This document shows, piece after piece, positions 51,890 to 61,847 of a stretch of 64,000 nucleotides of DNA. Position 1 is the first letter of the stretch, and every line of letters begins with the position of its first letter. Source of the DNA: Maribacter polysiphoniae (GTDB taxonomy: Bacteria; Bacteroidota; Bacteroidia; Flavobacteriales; Flavobacteriaceae); the NCBI RefSeq assembly GCF_003148665.1, contig NZ_QGGQ01000001.1, positions 389,762 to 453,761 on the forward strand, written 5' to 3'. The position numbers and the translations under genes were made by a program. The notes under the pieces are model-generated. The model searched no databases, had not been told where the DNA came from, and saw nothing but the letters and a program-made list of their open reading frames with translations.

Positions 51890-53109
51890 TGAGAAATATA
51901 AATATGGTTATCTGTCTTTTGTTTGTTTCCGCTTTTGCGAAAGCGCAACAATTACAATCATTTATTAGCGAGGCGGTAGCTAATAGCCCTGAGATTAAGG
52001 CGTACAATCTTCGTCATAACATAGCTGAAGAAAAAGTAAACGAAGCCGACTGGATTCCGAATACAGAATTCAGCGCAGGCTATTTTGTGAGTGAACCTGA
52101 AACTAGAACAGGTGCGCAACGTGCTCGATTTTCGGCGAGACAAATGTTGCCTTGGTTCGGTACGATTACGGCTAGAGAAAATTACGCGAGCGCAATGGCA
52201 GATTCAGAATATGTAGAAGTCGTGATTGCAAGACGTAAACTGGCACTTGCGGTTTCTCAATCCTATTATAGACTCTATAGTATAAAGGAGAAACAAAAAG
52301 TACTTGATGAGAATATTCAGTTATTAAAAAACTATGAAAAACTGGCACTTACTTCTGTAGAAGTTGGAAAGGCATCTGCAGTAGACGTATTACGGTTGCA
52401 GATTAGACAAAATGAGTTGCAGCAGCAAAAAGAAGTATTAGATGAAGGGTATTTAGGCGAGCAAACATCCCTTAATAAATTTCTTAATCGAGATGGGAAC
52501 ACAGAAGTAGTTATTCTTGAAAAATTAATGCTCCCACATGAAGATGGCGTGTTTGCTGAGGATGCTTTAACACTTAATCCGGAATTGCTCAAATATGACA
52601 AACTCTATGAATCCGTAGTACAATCAGAAGAATTAAATCAAGCAGAACGCAATCCTATGATTGGCTTTGGATTGGATTATGTGCCAGTTTCCGAGCGACC
52701 TGATATGAGTTTTAGTGATAATGGTAAGGATATTTTTATGCCCATGGTCTCTGTTTCTGTACCCCTTTTCAATAATAAGTACAAGTCTACTTCAAAACAG
52801 AACGAACTGAGACAGCTTGAAATAACATCTCAAAAAGACAAACGCCAGAATGTTTTAGAGTCTGCTTTTGCTCAAGCGATATCACAACGCAATCAGGCTA
52901 GGATTAAATACAATACACAAGAGAAAAACTTGAAGCAGGCTAATGATGCGGAAGAAATCCTAATTAAGAATTATGAGACCGGTACTATCGATTTTAATGA
53001 TGTACTCGATATTCAAGAACTACAATTAAAGTTTCAAATCAATCAGATAAGTGCCATCACAACTTACTATGCCCAAAGTGCAGTAGTCAATTATTTAATA
53101 ACTCAATAA
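51889..53109 (+). CDS. TolC family outer-membrane efflux channel (CusC)
   Basis: 406 aa from the ATG at 51889 (MRNINMVICLLFVSAFAKAQ); a frame start 36 bases upstream lies within cusA. Signal peptide then two OEP repeats with long alpha-helical hairpins (INLALGVSxx-like VEVGKASAVDVLRLQIRQNELQQQKE and the later ILIKNYETGTIDFNDVLDIQELQLKFQINQ). It forms the outer-membrane exit duct for the CusA pump. Overlaps cusA by one base (TAATG). Confidence 0.92.
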   Translation: MRNINMVICLLFVSAFAKAQQLQSFISEAVANSPEIKAYNLRHNIAEEKVNEADWIPNTEFSAGYFVSEPETRTGAQRARFSARQMLPWFGTITARENYASAMADSEYVEVVIARRKLALAVSQSYYRLYSIKEKQKVLDENIQLLKNYEKLALTSVEVGKASAVDVLRLQIRQNELQQQKEVLDEGYLGEQTSLNKFLNRDGNTEVVILEKLMLPHEDGVFAEDALTLNPELLKYDKLYESVVQSEELNQAERNPMIGFGLDYVPVSERPDMSFSDNGKDIFMPMVSVSVPLFNNKYKSTSKQNELRQLEITSQKDKRQNVLESAFAQAISQRNQARIKYNTQEKNLKQANDAEEILIKNYETGTIDFNDVLDIQELQLKFQINQISAITTYYAQSAVVNYLITQ

Positions 53110-53119
53110 ACACAAAAAA

Positions 53120-53374
53120 ATGAAAAAATTCAGAACAATTTTAGGAGCAATGTTAGTAATAGCCTCAATTGCAATGGTCTCCTGTAAGGACAATAAAAAA
53201 GAGGTGATAACGGAAACAAACGCCGAGAACCAAGGTAAGGAATATACTTCGGCTTATGTATGCCCTATGCATTGCGAAGATAGTGGTAGCGATAAAGAAG
53301 GAAAATGTGGTACCTGCGGAATGACACTAGTAAAAAACGAAGACCATAAATCAAACGGTCATAAGCACGAATAA
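53120..53374 (+). CDS. Metal-binding lipoprotein (HMBD domain)
   Basis: 84 aa. Lipobox MVSC (Cys22) and, at residues 46-71, YVCPMHCEDSG and GKCGTCGMTLV, the heavy-metal-binding domain (CPMH..CGxCGMxL). A His-rich tail (HKSNGHKHE) follows. It probably catches Cu+/Zn2+ in the periplasm for the CusCBA complex. Directly after tolC (10 bases) and before copA. Confidence 0.85.
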   Translation: MKKFRTILGAMLVIASIAMVSCKDNKKEVITETNAENQGKEYTSAYVCPMHCEDSGSDKEGKCGTCGMTLVKNEDHKSNGHKHE

Positions 53375-53395
53375 ATTTTGTTAAAAGTATATCAG

Positions 53396-55786
53396 ATGAA
53401 ACACACCTTTCACATAGACGGTATGACCTGTAACGGTTGCCGTAATCACGTAGAGCGAACACTTTCTAAAGTGGAAGGTGTGACTAATGTTTCGGTAGAT
53501 TTAGAGAAAGCAGAAGCAACTATCGAAATGGATTCACACATTGCTATTGAGACTTTTCAGAAAACGATGAAGAATGATGGCGGTGCATACAGCATTCATA
53601 AGCTTGGAGAGCATCATAAAACAACGGAGTCAAAAAAGGAAAAGTCCGTGGGCAAAGGAACAGGAACGTTTTATTGCCCAATGCATTGTGAGGGCGATAA
53701 GACCTACGATAAACCTGGCGATTGCCTTGTGTGCGGAATGGATTTAGTACCAATGCAGCCAGACCTTTCTTCAGAAGAGAAGACCTATAAAAAGTTACTC
53801 AAGAAATTCTGGATAGCTGTAGCTTTTATGCTGCCTATCTTCATAATCGCAATGAGTGAGATGATTCCTCACAATCCATTATACGATATAATGGAACAAA
53901 AATCGTGGAATTGGATTCAGTTTGCACTTTCTATCCCAGTCGTATTCTATGCAACTTGGATGTTCTTTGAACGTGCCTTTAAAAGTATAAAAACATGGAA
54001 TCTCAATATGTTTACGCTGATTGGTATCGGTGCAGGTGTAGCTTGGCTATTTAGTGTTTTTGGGATGTTGTTTCCTGATTTCTTTCCTGAGCAATTCAAG
54101 ACCGAATCAGAAGCCGTACATGTTTATTTTGAAGCTGCAACGGTAATACTTACTCTCGTATTAATGGGTCAGGTTTTAGAAGCTAGAGCACATAGTAGAA
54201 CCAATTCAGCCCTAAAAGAATTATTGAAATTGGCACCTAATAAAGCAATACGAGTTGTTGATGGATATGAAGAAGAGGTTTCGATAGACCAAATTCAAAA
54301 AGGCGATGTACTACGTGTTAAACCAGGCGATAAAATTCCTGTGGATGGTTCAATTACAGAAGGTCATACAACAGTAGATGAATCTATGATTTCGGGCGAA
54401 CCTATCCCTATGAACAAAGCTGAAGATGATAAAGTAAGTAGCGGAACTATCAACGGCAATCAATCCTTTTTAATGAAAGCCGAAAAAGTAGGTAGTGATA
54501 CTTTGCTCTCCCAAATCATACATATGGTAAACGATGCTAGTCGTAGTCGTGCACCTATTCAGAACCTAGCAGATACTGTTTCAGGCTATTTTGTGCCTGT
54601 AGTAGTAATTATAGCTTTAATAACCTTTGGTGTTTGGGCGATTTGGGGTCCACAACCAGCATATGTATATGCGCTTGTAAATGCGATTGCAGTATTGATT
54701 ATAGCTTGTCCTTGTGCTTTAGGGTTGGCAACACCTATGTCAGTAATGGTAGGCGTCGGTAAAGGGGCGCAGAACGGTGTTCTAATTAAGAATGCCGAAG
54801 CCTTAGAGAAAATGGACAAGGTAGATACTTTGATAGTTGATAAGACAGGAACGATAACAGAAGGAAAACCAACTGTTGAAAAAATGGGGTCGTTCAATGA
54901 TTTATTTTCTGAAATTGAGATAACGCAACTTATAGCTTCCTTGAACAGTTCTAGCGAACATCCACTGGCCGAAGCTACCGTCAAGTATGGGAAAGAACAA
55001 AAAATAGAAATTCGTAAAGTGGATGGTTTTAGTGCCGTTACGGGAAAAGGAGTCGAAGGAAAAGTAGATGGTAAAAAGCTGGACTTAGGAAATGCCAAAA
55101 TGATGGAGTATGCCAATGCAGCTAGATCATCAGCAATGGAAGCCGAAGCGCAATCATTTCAAAAACAAGGAAAAACCGTTTCCTATCTGGCAGTAGATGG
55201 CCATGTGTCTGGTTATGTAGTGATACGCGATAAAATAAAAGGTACAAGTGCCAAAGCCATTGCAGCACTTCAAAATAGAGGAATTTCAGTAATAATGCTT
55301 ACTGGCGATAATCACGATACTGCACAAGCCGTTGCCACCGAACTCAACTTAGCAAACTTCAAGGCTGGAATGTTACCAGAAAATAAATTGGAAGAGGTAA
55401 AGAAACTACAAGACGAAGGTCATGTCGTAGCAATGGCAGGAGATGGAATCAATGATGCCCCAGCCCTCGCAAAAAGTGACGTAGGTATCGCAATGGGTAC
55501 GGGAACAGATGTTGCAATTGAGAGTGCAATGATTACCCTAATAAAAGGGGATTTACATGGTATTGTAAAAGCAAGAAATTTAAGTGATAAAGTAATGCGG
55601 AATATAAAACAAAATCTATTTTTCGCTTTGATATATAACACTCTAGGTATACCCATAGCGGCAGGGGTTTTATTTCCTGTTTTTGGAATTCTCTTATCAC
55701 CAATGATTGCCGCATTAGCAATGAGTTTTAGTTCAGTTTCGGTAATTGTAAATGCACTCAGACTCAAAACAAAATCAATTAATTAA
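53396..55786 (+). CDS. copA: Copper-exporting P1B-type ATPase CopA
   Basis: 796 aa from the ATG at 53396 (a TTG at 53378 is in frame but upstream). Domains: HMA with GMTCNGC (9-15); a second metal-binding HMBD (FYCPMHCEG ... CLVCGMDLVP); transmembrane core with IIACPCALGLATP, the Cu+ (P1B-1) signature; phosphorylation DKTGTITEG; SSEHPLAEA; GDGINDAPALAKSDVGIAMGTG; and C-terminal MSFSSVSVIVNALRLK. Exports Cu+ from cytoplasm to periplasm for CusCBA. 9 bases after the lipoprotein gene stop; part of one unit. Confidence 0.95.
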   Translation: MKHTFHIDGMTCNGCRNHVERTLSKVEGVTNVSVDLEKAEATIEMDSHIAIETFQKTMKNDGGAYSIHKLGEHHKTTESKKEKSVGKGTGTFYCPMHCEGDKTYDKPGDCLVCGMDLVPMQPDLSSEEKTYKKLLKKFWIAVAFMLPIFIIAMSEMIPHNPLYDIMEQKSWNWIQFALSIPVVFYATWMFFERAFKSIKTWNLNMFTLIGIGAGVAWLFSVFGMLFPDFFPEQFKTESEAVHVYFEAATVILTLVLMGQVLEARAHSRTNSALKELLKLAPNKAIRVVDGYEEEVSIDQIQKGDVLRVKPGDKIPVDGSITEGHTTVDESMISGEPIPMNKAEDDKVSSGTINGNQSFLMKAEKVGSDTLLSQIIHMVNDASRSRAPIQNLADTVSGYFVPVVVIIALITFGVWAIWGPQPAYVYALVNAIAVLIIACPCALGLATPMSVMVGVGKGAQNGVLIKNAEALEKMDKVDTLIVDKTGTITEGKPTVEKMGSFNDLFSEIEITQLIASLNSSSEHPLAEATVKYGKEQKIEIRKVDGFSAVTGKGVEGKVDGKKLDLGNAKMMEYANAARSSAMEAEAQSFQKQGKTVSYLAVDGHVSGYVVIRDKIKGTSAKAIAALQNRGISVIMLTGDNHDTAQAVATELNLANFKAGMLPENKLEEVKKLQDEGHVVAMAGDGINDAPALAKSDVGIAMGTGTDVAIESAMITLIKGDLHGIVKARNLSDKVMRNIKQNLFFALIYNTLGIPIAAGVLFPVFGILLSPMIAALAMSFSSVSVIVNALRLKTKSIN

Positions 55787-55792
55787 TTAGTT

Positions 55793-57568
55793 ATGAAAAA
55801 GAACATCTTATATCTCAGTATTGCAGTAATTATTGGACTAATAGGAGGTTACTTAATATTCGGCAATAGCTCGGATTCAAGCAATCAAAAAATAACAGAA
55901 GTCCATGACCATTCTGAGGATTCAACGAATGAAATGTGGACCTGTTCAATGCATCCGCAGATTATGCAGCAAGAACCCGGTGATTGCCCAATTTGTGGTA
56001 TGGAATTGATTCCTGCAGAGGCAAGTTCTGAAGGTCTATTGGCAAACCAAATTCAGATGACAGAAAATGCAATGGCATTAGCGAATATTGAAACTACCAT
56101 TGTTGGAAACCTTATGGAAGGTAATGATGATGGGGTAATTTCACTATCTGGTAAAATTGCTACAAATGAGGAAAACAATGCTATTCAAGCAAGTTATTTT
56201 GATGGTCGTTTGGAGAAATTAAATGTAAGCTTTGAAGGGCAAGTAGTAAAAAGAGGGCAATTATTAGCAACAATCTATTCACCTAATCTTGTAGCTGCTC
56301 AACAGGAATTAATTACAGCGACTTCTTTAAAACAATCTCAACCGGCTTTATATAAAGCTGTTCGTAATAAGTTGAAACTATGGAAGCTTTCTGCAAGTCA
56401 AATCGACAATATAGAGTCAACGGGAGAAGTACGTGAAAACTTCCCCTTATACGCAACGGTTTCAGGAACAGTAGCGATGGTAATGGCGGCAGAAGGTGAT
56501 TATTTAAAACAAGGTCAGCCTATTCTAAAAGTAAGTAACCTTAATTCAGTTTGGGCAGAATTTGATGCTTATGAAAATCAAATTTCACAGTTTAAAAAAG
56601 GGCAGAAAATAAAGGTTGCCACTAGCGCATATCCTAAAAAGGAATTTGATGCGGTCATATCATTTATTGACCCTGTGTTGAATAGTAGTACAAGAACTGT
56701 GACGGTGCGCTCAACCTTAAAAAACAATGAAAATTTATTCAAGCCTGGGATGTTTGTTTCTGGAAAGATAAAAGGCACAGCCCAATCTGCGGAAGAATCA
56801 TTGAATATTCCAGCAAGTGCTGTATTATGGACGGGGGAACGCTCTTTGGTATATGTAAAACCAAATCCAAATAGGCCTGTTTTTGAAATGCGAGAAGTTA
56901 CTGTTGGTCTTCGTAACGGAGATAATTTTACGGTTGTTTCAGGATTGGAAAATGGAGAGGAAATTGTAACCAATGGTACATTTACTGTAGATGCAGCGGC
57001 GCAATTACAGGGCAAGAAGTCAATGATGAACAAGTCTGGTGAGAAAACAATGACGGGTCACGAAGGTCATTTAGGAATGCAAGGAGATTCAGAAAATAAA
57101 TCTGATGCTATTTCAACAATGAAAATGAAACTACCAATGGCATTTCAAACAGCTTTTCAAGCTGCATTAAAACCGTATTTTAAAATGGGGGATGCCTTTG
57201 TAGCAAGTGATGCGAGTCAAGTATCTGCTTTAGCAAAAACGGTATTAGCAAAAATGAAAGCGATAGAAGTGGGTGGTTTGGGCAAAATGGAAAAGTCTCA
57301 TTTATCGAAAAGCATTGCAATGTTAGATGCAATTTCATCTAGTTCTGATTTAGAAAAACAAAGAGCTCAATTGGTTGTTTTAAATGAAAATACTGTGGCC
57401 CTTGCAATGAATATCAAATCACCTACAGAAACATTGTATGTTCAAAAATGTCCTATGGCCAATGGCAACAAAGGTGCAATTTGGTTAAGCACCGAAAAAG
57501 AAATCAAAAATCCATATTATGGGGATGATATGTTGACCTGTGGTAGTGTAATTGATAGTTTGAAATAA
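55793..57568 (+). CDS. CusB-type RND periplasmic adaptor with HMBD and DUF3347
   Basis: 591 aa. N-terminal membrane anchor (ILYLSIAVIIGLIGGYLIFG), an HMBD with WTCSMHPQI ... CPICGMELIPA (about 48-75), then the adaptor body: GRLEKLNVSFEGQVVKRGQLLATIYSPNLVAAQQEL (lipoyl/hairpin) and beta-barrel segments (GMFVSGKIKG). The C-terminal extension from about residue 440 (AFQTAFQAALKPYFKMGDAFVASDASQV ... CPMANGNKGAIWLS) is DUF3347, also linked to copper. It closes the operon after copA (6 bases) and joins CusA to CusC. Confidence 0.92.
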   Translation: MKKNILYLSIAVIIGLIGGYLIFGNSSDSSNQKITEVHDHSEDSTNEMWTCSMHPQIMQQEPGDCPICGMELIPAEASSEGLLANQIQMTENAMALANIETTIVGNLMEGNDDGVISLSGKIATNEENNAIQASYFDGRLEKLNVSFEGQVVKRGQLLATIYSPNLVAAQQELITATSLKQSQPALYKAVRNKLKLWKLSASQIDNIESTGEVRENFPLYATVSGTVAMVMAAEGDYLKQGQPILKVSNLNSVWAEFDAYENQISQFKKGQKIKVATSAYPKKEFDAVISFIDPVLNSSTRTVTVRSTLKNNENLFKPGMFVSGKIKGTAQSAEESLNIPASAVLWTGERSLVYVKPNPNRPVFEMREVTVGLRNGDNFTVVSGLENGEEIVTNGTFTVDAAAQLQGKKSMMNKSGEKTMTGHEGHLGMQGDSENKSDAISTMKMKLPMAFQTAFQAALKPYFKMGDAFVASDASQVSALAKTVLAKMKAIEVGGLGKMEKSHLSKSIAMLDAISSSSDLEKQRAQLVVLNENTVALAMNIKSPTETLYVQKCPMANGNKGAIWLSTEKEIKNPYYGDDMLTCGSVIDSLK

Positions 57569-57611
57569 AAGGAATTTCTGTTGATAAACTTTTAGAGTTA
57601 ATAAAGAATTT

Positions 57612-57640
57612 GACCATACAATTATGGTCTAGTTTTAAGA
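57612..57640 (+). terminator. Hairpin after cusB
   Basis: Perfect stem GACCATA (57612-57618) / TATGGTC (57623-57629), 4-base loop CAAT, short T-rich tail TAGTTTT. Likely end of the cus/cop transcript; moderately strong. Confidence 0.5.
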
Positions 57641-58060
57641 GAAAATCTTAATCCCCAAAGATGAAGAGGCTATGCCTCAATCAATATCCACTTATTTGCA
57701 AAATGGCGAAAATGCTTATGAAGGAGTTATTGAATTACAAGTTTTGAACTACAATTCGATTTCTATTATTTAACTCTTACACAAAATATCAATTTTTATT
57801 AATGTAAGGTCCTTTAAAACGGCCGTTTCGTAGGACACTTTTACAAAATGAAAACTCTTTTCTAAAAGATTCCCATTCTTGATCTCTTTTAGTATTCTCG
57901 TTAATTAACCTTTTGTAGGACATAAATTCCTTTATCTAATACTGAAGTTAAAGTATCTATTGGATGTGATACTTTTTCAAAAAAATATTCTGTAAAGGGT
58001 AAAGAAGTATTAAAATAGAACAATTTGTATCAAACAATACCAAGCTTAATTTAAAACCTG
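57641..58060. other. Gene-free right end of the element
   Basis: A 33-codon forward frame (57671 onward) has no recognisable features. The rest up to the arm-type sites is AT-rich and shows no gene, which suits a terminal region of the element. Confidence 0.5.
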
Positions 58061-58073
58061 TTTGCGTGCAAAT

Positions 58074-58084
<11 letters not shown>
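58061..58084. promoter_or_regulatory. Integrase arm-type sites, right end
   Basis: Same tandem TGCGTGCAAAT pair as at 35903-35926, base for base (24 bp). Lies 40 bases inside the right att core. Confidence 0.6.
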
Positions 58085-58207
<123 letters not shown>

Positions 58208-58300
58208 TGGCTTTAAGACGTCAAAGGAAATACTTTTTGTTCAAGTATCAAAATAGTATATTCGTTTTCTTTAACGGGTTCTAATAAAAAAAACAAAAAT

Positions 58301-59014
58301 ATGTCAAATTTAAGAGGAAAAGTAGCTTATATCACGGGTGGTTCCAAAGGAATAGGGTTCAGCGTGGCCAAAACATTGTTGGATGCGGGAATGAAAGTGG
58401 CCATTAGTGGTAGAAATATGGAAACAGTTGAATCCGCGGCCAAACAATTGAATGATGGGAATAACGTCCTTGCCTTACAATCCGATGTGTCCCAACTTGG
58501 GGATGAGCAGCGCGCTGTAAAGGAAATTTTGGATACGTGGGGGCAATTGGATGTTGTTTTGGCCAATGCGGGCGTAGGGCATTTTGCGCCTGTGGATGAG
58601 ATGTCGGAGGATCAGTGGAACAGTATGATCAATACCAACTTATCCGGTGTGTTCCATACCTTAAAAGCCTCTGTGGAGGCCCTAAAGGAGTCTAAAGGGT
58701 ATTATATGACCTTGGCGAGTTTGGCAGGAACGAATTTCTTTGCCAATGGAGCGGGCTACAACGCAACAAAGTTTGGTGTTGTGGGCTTTACACAAGCGGT
58801 GATGCTCGATCTGCGAAAATATGATATCAAAGTTTCTACCATAATGCCGGGATCCGTGGCTACCCATTTTAACAATAATGAGCCTTCGGATAAGGATGCG
58901 TGGAAAATACAGCCTGAGGATATTGGAAAATTGGTATTGGATCTATTAAAAATGCATCCACGTACGCTGCCAAGCAAAATAGAGGTAAGACCGACAAGGC
59001 CCGACAAAAAGTAA
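58301..59014 (+). CDS. Short-chain dehydrogenase/reductase (SDR)
   Basis: 237-aa classical SDR: TGGSKGIGFSVA (13-20 is the NAD(P) loop), NAG in LANAGVGHF, catalytic Ser in LASLAG and YNATKFG (Tyr and Lys). 3-oxoacyl or sugar-alcohol reduction is possible; substrate unknown. Monocistronic or with tRNA upstream; convergent with the AddB-like gene (2 bases between stops). Confidence 0.93.
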   Translation: MSNLRGKVAYITGGSKGIGFSVAKTLLDAGMKVAISGRNMETVESAAKQLNDGNNVLALQSDVSQLGDEQRAVKEILDTWGQLDVVLANAGVGHFAPVDEMSEDQWNSMINTNLSGVFHTLKASVEALKESKGYYMTLASLAGTNFFANGAGYNATKFGVVGFTQAVMLDLRKYDIKVSTIMPGSVATHFNNNEPSDKDAWKIQPEDIGKLVLDLLKMHPRTLPSKIEVRPTRPDKK

Positions 59015-59016
59015 TG

Positions 59017-61770
59017 TCATACTTCTTTTTCGATAAAGGGGATGTTGGGATTACAGATTTCCAGGACAAGTCGTTTTAATTCCTTGGTGAAATCGGAAAG
59101 GGTGTCGGGGGTAATGGCAATGTTTTTACCGGATCTGCTGTTTTTACTCGATTTTACCGCGAAATTCAATAATCCGGCACTAAGGTTCTTAAAGGAAATG
59201 ATGCCAGCCTCAATCTCGTAGTCTTTTTTTCCTTCGGTGTACATCAAGGCATAACATAACAATTGGAAGGCCTTGCTGTATTTGTAATCTTCGGTAAGTA
59301 TGGTCCAGTCAAATATTTCTACTTGATTGGCCAATACTTTACCGGATTTATAATCGATGATACGGAGTCTACCATCAATTTCGTCAATGCGATCCAATTT
59401 GCCTTTGAGATGTACTGGAAATCCCACTTCGGTAAAGCTCAAGGCGATTTCCATTTTTTGTTCCAGGCCAAGGATTTTGATCGCGTGATTTTCGCTTTCG
59501 CGGATCTCATAGTCGATAAAAGACTGTATGTATTTGAGAATAACATTGTATGCGATGAGGTTCTTGCCACGTAGCACTTCTATAGCGGCATACGACTTTG
59601 CGAAATGGTGTTGTACCAAGCCTTCTATTTGGCCTTTCATTTTTGTCAGAAGCTCTTTGTTCAAAAATTTACCGATCAGGGGGGTATAAAGGTCCTCCAA
59701 AGTGTCGTGGATAATAGTACCGAAAGTATTGGCGGCTACCGTTTCCTCAACTTCGGGAAGGTCATTGATCTTTAAAAGGTTCTGTTTATAAAAATCCAAG
59801 GGGTTTCTGATATAGTTACTTAGGGAGGAGGGGGAGAAACCTTTAAGGGCATGCCCTTGTATAAGCTGCAGTAACGCTTGATCCTTTTGAATACGGATTT
59901 CCTTTTCAGGTTCCACCTTTATATCCGGTATGGCAACATATTCGGTAATGTTGTTTTTAATATTTTCATCGGTTAATAGTTGTGTAATAAGGCGACTTCT
60001 TTCACCACCTTCCAATACATCGGGTTCTGTGTTGTAAATGAGGTAAATGTGTTTGGCACGCTGTAATAGGCGATAGAAATGATAGGTATAGACGGCGTCC
60101 TTTTCTTTAAACGTGGGAAGACCGAAATTTCTTTTTAAATCGAAGGGGATGAATGAGTTGTTCGATTTTCCAGCCGGAAGGATCCCCTCATTGACAGAAG
60201 AGAGTATGACGGTTTCAAAGTCGAGGTTTCTACTTTCGAGCATTCCCATAATCTGTAATCCTTCAATGGGATCACCTTTAAAATCAAGCGTTTCCATGGA
60301 TACCAATTCCTGAAAAAGGGTTTGTAACGATTTCAGGTCGTTTATGAACTCGTGCTCTTCGAGTATCATGGCAATTTGATTAAAGATGCCATAAAAACGA
60401 TACAATTCTTCCAATGCCAGTGAATTGTTATTGTTTTGGAGCTTGGTCTTTAAAATGGCCGTGATCTCTAGACAATGTCTTATGAATTCAATGGGGGAAG
60501 GAATAGGCTCGTAAAACAAGGTACCCAAAAAAGGGTGATCAATTTTTATGAGGGATAACAACTGGTGTCGGGTTAAAAAAGAGAGATTGTGTGTTGTTAT
60601 TTCTTGTACTAAAACCTCGGATAGGGCGATATGATCATCATTTAACAATAAATGGGTGTACGGGTCGGAAAGGAATGACAAAATATTCTTGTAGTACCAG
60701 CCATGGGGTTGTTTATGTACGTAAAGATCAAAGAATTGGTTAAAGAAATTTTTAAATGAAGTCTTGTCCAACGGGAAACCCATTGTAATATTGACCTTTT
60801 CGATTTCTTTGGGTATCGAATTCAATAAAGGATTCAGTAATGACTCGTCATTGAGTACAACGGCCGTACTGCTTAGCTTACCATTTGTATTCAAGGCCAT
60901 TTGCTTCAACAGCGAGCCAATATACTTGGTTTGGGATATATTCTTTGGTACCCCGATGATCTCAATCCTTTTGTCCTGGATAAAAGAGCTGCTTATGCCT
61001 TTAAGGGCGTGCTGTTCTAAATAAGGCCAGGTCTTTTTATGATTTCGTATAAAATATCCGGCGTCGTGTATTTGGTCTTTCAGGAAATACGAATCCAAAT
61101 CCCAAAAAATATCGGCATTACCGGTTTGTAATATACTTTGAATTATAGTGCTCTCTGCCGTATTTAAGGCGTTGAAACCAATAAAAACATGGCGTTTGTG
61201 TTTCTGTGCAAGGATATAATCCTTTAATTTTTCATTCGCCTTACGGTATACTAGTCCTTGATGCCCAATATCTTTTTTGAGTAATCTTTTATTGAAGGAA
61301 TGATAAAGCTGGTCAAGGGTATTCCAGAAATTGACATAGTCTTGCACCATTTTGGTTTTTTCCGCAGCGAGATACCAATGGTTTATTTCCTGTATGGCCG
61401 ATAAGTTGGAAAAGAGGGACTTTTCATCAATAAGGTATCTATCGATTTCATTGAAATCCTGTAAGAGTGTTTGTCCCCATTTAGAGAAATCTAGAAAACT
61501 GTCCTGGTCTTTTTCCGGTTGCTCTAAGTAAGCGTAGTATAGTTCAAAAAGTTGCTGGGTGTTTGTTGCGGTGGAGAGGCCTGAGATCTCTGAAACAAAT
61601 TCTTCGATACTATAGATGATCGGTGCGAATATAGGATTCTGCGTGATTTTCGCAATGCCCTTCTTTAAGTATGAACCGGCCCTCTTACTGGGAAGGACAA
61701 AAATGGTATTTTCAAAAGAACCTTGGTCCTTGTATATTGTAGATAAAACCTGTTCTAGAAAACTTTGCAT
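59017..61770 (-). CDS. AddB-like PD-(D/E)XK nuclease family protein
   Basis: 917 aa from the ATG at 61770 (MQSFLEQVLSTIYKDQG); a TTG 6 bases upstream is in frame. N-terminal part resembles an inactive UvrD-like helicase (FVLPSKRAGSYLKKGIA). The C-terminal PD-(D/E)XK nuclease has GKLDRIDEIDGRLRIIDYKSGKV, with Asp and the DYK element as catalytic residues. Bacteroidota use this AddB-type partner for double-strand break repair, but its AddA is not in the window. Confidence 0.85.
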   Translation of the reverse strand: MQSFLEQVLSTIYKDQGSFENTIFVLPSKRAGSYLKKGIAKITQNPIFAPIIYSIEEFVSEISGLSTATNTQQLFELYYAYLEQPEKDQDSFLDFSKWGQTLLQDFNEIDRYLIDEKSLFSNLSAIQEINHWYLAAEKTKMVQDYVNFWNTLDQLYHSFNKRLLKKDIGHQGLVYRKANEKLKDYILAQKHKRHVFIGFNALNTAESTIIQSILQTGNADIFWDLDSYFLKDQIHDAGYFIRNHKKTWPYLEQHALKGISSSFIQDKRIEIIGVPKNISQTKYIGSLLKQMALNTNGKLSSTAVVLNDESLLNPLLNSIPKEIEKVNITMGFPLDKTSFKNFFNQFFDLYVHKQPHGWYYKNILSFLSDPYTHLLLNDDHIALSEVLVQEITTHNLSFLTRHQLLSLIKIDHPFLGTLFYEPIPSPIEFIRHCLEITAILKTKLQNNNNSLALEELYRFYGIFNQIAMILEEHEFINDLKSLQTLFQELVSMETLDFKGDPIEGLQIMGMLESRNLDFETVILSSVNEGILPAGKSNNSFIPFDLKRNFGLPTFKEKDAVYTYHFYRLLQRAKHIYLIYNTEPDVLEGGERSRLITQLLTDENIKNNITEYVAIPDIKVEPEKEIRIQKDQALLQLIQGHALKGFSPSSLSNYIRNPLDFYKQNLLKINDLPEVEETVAANTFGTIIHDTLEDLYTPLIGKFLNKELLTKMKGQIEGLVQHHFAKSYAAIEVLRGKNLIAYNVILKYIQSFIDYEIRESENHAIKILGLEQKMEIALSFTEVGFPVHLKGKLDRIDEIDGRLRIIDYKSGKVLANQVEIFDWTILTEDYKYSKAFQLLCYALMYTEGKKDYEIEAGIISFKNLSAGLLNFAVKSSKNSRSGKNIAITPDTLSDFTKELKRLVLEICNPNIPFIEKEV

Positions 61771-61778
61771 GACCAAAA

Positions 61779-61810
61779 ATAAAAAAAGCCCTGACGATAT
61801 CGTCAGGGCT
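61779..61810 (-). terminator. Terminator of the OmpA-family gene
   Basis: Perfect 12-bp stem with AGCCCTGACGAT (61787-61798) and ATCGTCAGGGCT (61799-61810). On the reverse strand it is followed by a TTTTTTTATTTTT run. It lies 38 bases after the OmpA stop and 17 bases before the AddB start. Confidence 0.85.
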
Positions 61811-61847
61811 TTCCAAAATTATTTTTGAAATAATGTCTATAGAAGAA

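Noticed and set aside
57671-57772. 33-codon frame at the right end of the element
   Set aside because: No signal peptide, TM or domain; too short and no supporting context.
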